From positions 1 through 64,000 of IMG/VR virus record IMGVR_UViG_3300038423_000085: a stretch of DNA of 64,000 nucleotides. One strand, written 5' to 3'. Numbering within the stretch: the stretch's first letter is position 1; each line of letters opens with the position of its first letter. The notes beneath the pieces were generated by a model that did not search any database, was not told where the DNA came from, and saw nothing but the letters and a program-made list of their open reading frames with translations. The position numbers were made by a program, and so were the translations under genes. Origin of the DNA: a virus. Positions 61,872-64,000 of this stretch are shown here, in pieces.

Positions 61872-63111
61872 GCACCTCGACAAAGCACTTGTAGGTATGG
61901 AGAAGCGTGATGACTGGACAAGCAAATCTGCCAGACTCTGGCCTTCGGAAAGTTCGGCTGTCCTGCTCGAACCCACAGTTGCGGGTTTTGCCGGGGGCTG
62001 TGGACGAAAGGTGTATTACAGGCTCACAGGGGAGAAGACTACCAGCCAAATGGACCCTGTCGGTGCGCGACGGGTTCGTACTGGAAAGGCTGTCGAAGAA
62101 GACACTACGCTCCAGGCTATGGAGGCCGGTCTGCACGTTGCCTCTGGGGTCAGACACTACGTGCCAAACATTGATCTGGCCTTTGAGCTGGACCTTGTTG
62201 TCCTAGATCCACAATCCAGCCAACCGGTGATATGTGAAAACAAATCGATCTACGGCTATATGGCCCAGAAGGAAATCATTGGTGGCCCTTATGCGAAGGG
62301 CAAACCAAAGCTCGAGCATGTTCTCCAGACACTCATTTATATCAACGAGATACGTTCTGGTGCCAACCTCAAGCAAATCATTGCAACTGCGCAAGCGGAT
62401 AAACCAACTAATCCGCGCAACCGAGTCCGGGTCACAGACGTGAACCTGGGGATGATCAAAGATGATGCGACCGTGTATGGCAAGATCTGCTACGAGACAC
62501 GAGACACCTGCCTCACTGCGGAGTTCGATATCGAAATCTACGAGGATTATGATGGCCTCCACTATCCTCAAGTCAACGGCGATGTTTGGCGCATTTTCAC
62601 GGTGGAGTCGATTTATGAACGCTTCGAACAGATCCAGGGTTACTTTAACCGATCACAGGCTGAAGCGATCCGGAGGCTCCAGGAGCAAGGGACAATCCGT
62701 CCAGCCTCCTTGCCCGCGGAAGCGTCGGAAGAGGCTGTAATCGCCTGGAAAGGCCAGGAAAAGGCCTTCTGGGAGAGGGTCGGGGAGGAGATGAGACGCC
62801 TACCGGTGTCCTACCTACCCCCAGCAGACTACCGCTACCGGTATACGGACATAGCCATCGAAAGCTTTGCTGAGAAGGGCTTTATCGGCAAGACCAAGTT
62901 CGCCGAATGGAAGTCCTGGAAGAACGGCAAGAGCCGGAAGTGGAAGGAGTCCAAGATCGGACCTATCATTGGGGACTGGCAGTGTCGGTACTGCCCCTAT
63001 AAGTTCCCTTGTATTGCTCTGGAGTACCCAGACCTGGCGCCCATGGTCAACGACGTCCTGGCCGCCCAGGCAGATGAAGAAGAGTCGGAAGACGCAGAGA
63101 GGAAAGTCTAA
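61855..63111 (+). CDS. Cas4/RecB-like PD-(D/E)xK nuclease
   Basis: 418 residues. GGCGRKVYYRL (first Cys), FELDLVVLD and VICENKSIYGY (D...ExK catalytic core), and the C-terminal CRYCPYKFPC triplet: the four-cysteine iron-sulphur pattern of Cas4/AddB-type nucleases. Likely 5'-3' exonuclease in recombination with the Rad52-like protein. The helical stretch around residues 240-310 is an insertion. Ends AERKV. Confidence 0.78.
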   Translation: MFKLFEHLDKALVGMEKRDDWTSKSARLWPSESSAVLLEPTVAGFAGGCGRKVYYRLTGEKTTSQMDPVGARRVRTGKAVEEDTTLQAMEAGLHVASGVRHYVPNIDLAFELDLVVLDPQSSQPVICENKSIYGYMAQKEIIGGPYAKGKPKLEHVLQTLIYINEIRSGANLKQIIATAQADKPTNPRNRVRVTDVNLGMIKDDATVYGKICYETRDTCLTAEFDIEIYEDYDGLHYPQVNGDVWRIFTVESIYERFEQIQGYFNRSQAEAIRRLQEQGTIRPASLPAEASEEAVIAWKGQEKAFWERVGEEMRRLPVSYLPPADYRYRYTDIAIESFAEKGFIGKTKFAEWKSWKNGKSRKWKESKIGPIIGDWQCRYCPYKFPCIALEYPDLAPMVNDVLAAQADEEESEDAERKV

Positions 63112-63398
63112 TGTCATTCAACGAACAGCAGTTCGAAGGCATCGTGGCCGAGCTCAAGAAAGAGCTGGAGTATGCCAACAATCTTTGGGGCACTGAGTTC
63201 GACGATAAGAACACAGCCAATGATTGGGCGGCCTACATCGGGATCTACACCGGCCGCGCAGTAGAGATGGATCGCACTACCCGCCTATTCAACCCTATCC
63301 GTTTCCGTAAGGATATGTTGAAGGTAGCTGGGCTAGCTATATCGGCTATCCAGACTTTGGATCGGCAAGGTATTGCTAAGCGGCACTACGATAAGTAA
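63111..63398 (+). CDS. Hypothetical protein, 95 aa
   Basis: TAATG overlap with the nuclease gene. Helical sequence with FDDKNTANDWAAYIGIYTGR, a pattern I associate with small phage proteins of unknown function (residues KNTANDW conserved-looking). Last gene before the non-coding tail. Confidence 0.6.
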   Translation: MSFNEQQFEGIVAELKKELEYANNLWGTEFDDKNTANDWAAYIGIYTGRAVEMDRTTRLFNPIRFRKDMLKVAGLAISAIQTLDRQGIAKRHYDK

Positions 63399-63541
63399 GC
63401 GTCCTCTCGCTGCTGTCTGCGGACTCGCGGTCTTCTCGCAGTCACTTCGCGGGCACCGCCGAATGCGTCGTTAACGGGCATTCGGCTTCTGCCCGCCCGC
63501 TCCTTTAGAAGACCTTAGTCCTTGACAGCGACTCGAGTCCC
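63399..63541 (+). other. Non-coding segment with hairpin
   Basis: 143 bases without a gene. Repeated CTCGC/CTTCGC words occur in the first 60 bases. A perfect 9-bp stem GCCGAATGC (63458-63466) / GCATTCGGC (63478-63486) has an 11-base loop. TTGACA occurs at 63522 but without a convincing -10. Confidence 0.5.
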
Positions 63542-63682
63542 ATGAAAGAAGTCATTCGCGAGCTAACAGATAAACCGTATGCAATCAGGGAAAGATTTTG
63601 GGGATGTATGACCAATATCTTCTCCTGGCATTGGTGGCTTAGGATGAGATCATGGCAGGCGCCCTACAGAAGAATGACCTAG
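63542..63682 (+). CDS. Trp/Arg micro-protein, 46 aa
   Basis: ATG 63542, isolated in non-coding surroundings. KEVIRELTDKPYAIRERFWG, then FSWHWWLRMRSWQAPYRR. Composition matches the micro-protein family, but the ribosome site is weak. Confidence 0.42.
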   Translation: MKEVIRELTDKPYAIRERFWGCMTNIFSWHWWLRMRSWQAPYRRMT

Positions 63683-63959
63683 TACTTCGGACTCGCTACA
63701 CGGCGTCCGCTTGGGTCGTCTTGTTATCACAAGACTCCCCTCGCTACCGCCCGTTCCGCCATTCCTCAGTGTGTCTACGGAAGTAGTCTGGCTGGGAATC
63801 GGCTCCGCTTTCATCTAGTAGTTCCATCCTCGCCCTGCTGCGCCGCAAACGACGTGAGCTTTTTGAACAAATCAAGGATTTGTTCAAAACGTTTGTGTGC
63901 TCGCCACGGGCTGCGACGCTTCGCCGATGTTACCCTTAGTCCATAGTTGTAATCAATAG
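63683..63959 (+). other. Non-coding region with inverted repeat
   Basis: No supported gene on either strand. Contains TTTTGAACAAATC-AAG-GATTTGTTCAAAA (63861-63889), a perfect 13-bp inverted repeat with a 3-base loop and no U-tract on either strand. The rest is C-rich on the + strand (A-poor), unlike the coding regions. Confidence 0.55.
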
Positions 63960-63998
63960 CCCTGTGTTATCCATCGGATAACACAGGGTTTGCCTTTT
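63960..63998 (+). terminator. Strong rho-independent terminator
   Basis: CCCTGTGTTATCC-ATC-GGATAACACAGGG is a perfect 13-bp stem with a 3-base loop, followed by TTTGCCTTTT. It probably ends the long + strand gene block. Confidence 0.82.
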
Positions 63999-64000
63999 AG

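Overview
The window is part of a large double-stranded DNA bacteriophage genome. Every convincing gene reads on the + strand. Genes are packed with 1-4 base stop/start overlaps (ATGA, TGATG, TAATG), Shine-Dalgarno sites are standard, and there are no ribosomal proteins, rRNAs or central metabolism. Instead there is a phage-type replication, repair and nucleotide set plus tRNAs. No head, tail or packaging genes are present, so this is an early/middle 'information' region. The host cannot be named from the sequence.

Layout. 1-9.99 kb: RNA and tRNA modification and repair (RlmN-like radical SAM, a second radical SAM, two RNA ligases, a Thg1-like 3'-5' polymerase, a SpoU/TrmH methyltransferase) around an envelope-stress pair (TPM-domain membrane protein plus PspA). 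9.99-18.2 kb: a NADAR protein, a compact RNase P RNA gene (rnpB) interrupted by an HNH-endonuclease reading frame, five tRNAs (Ile, Leu, Lys, Met/Ile2, Cys), a phosphoesterase, SSB and peptide deformylase. 18.2-32.9 kb: MoxR-type ATPase with a metallopeptidase/VWA partner, WGR-domain DNA ligase and WGR protein, a three-copy tandem family, a macrodomain, a second SSB-like protein, zinc ribbons and an HD protein. 33-48 kb: clamp loader, Rad52-like annealing protein, sliding clamp, uracil-DNA glycosylase, ClpP, a third radical SAM, a DNA polymerase I split into two genes, and an HU-like protein. 48-63.4 kb: SNF2-type helicase, a Ycf35/DUF2997/Ycf46-like cassette, glycosyltransferase, dUTPase, thymidylate kinase, a structured RNA and a Cas4-like nuclease. 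63.4-64 kb is mostly non-coding and ends in a terminator.

How it fits together. The tRNAs, RNase P RNA, RNA ligases, Thg1-like protein and RNA methyltransferases form a coherent set for making, maturing and repairing tRNA during infection. Four of the five tRNA genes overlap the end of the preceding protein gene, so 5' maturation of the tRNA would cut off that gene's stop codon. NADAR and macrodomain proteins suggest reversal of ADP-ribosylation defence. About thirty very short tryptophan/arginine-rich reading frames are scattered between the larger genes, usually translationally coupled to them; they appear to be a fast-diverging micro-protein family of unknown role.

The strongest novel signals are the HNH-interrupted RNase P RNA, the Trp/Arg micro-protein family, the tRNA/CDS overlaps, the split polymerase, the phage PspA/TPM pair, a recurrent C-terminal Arg-x-Val/Ile ending, and an unassigned structured RNA at 61.06-61.20 kb.
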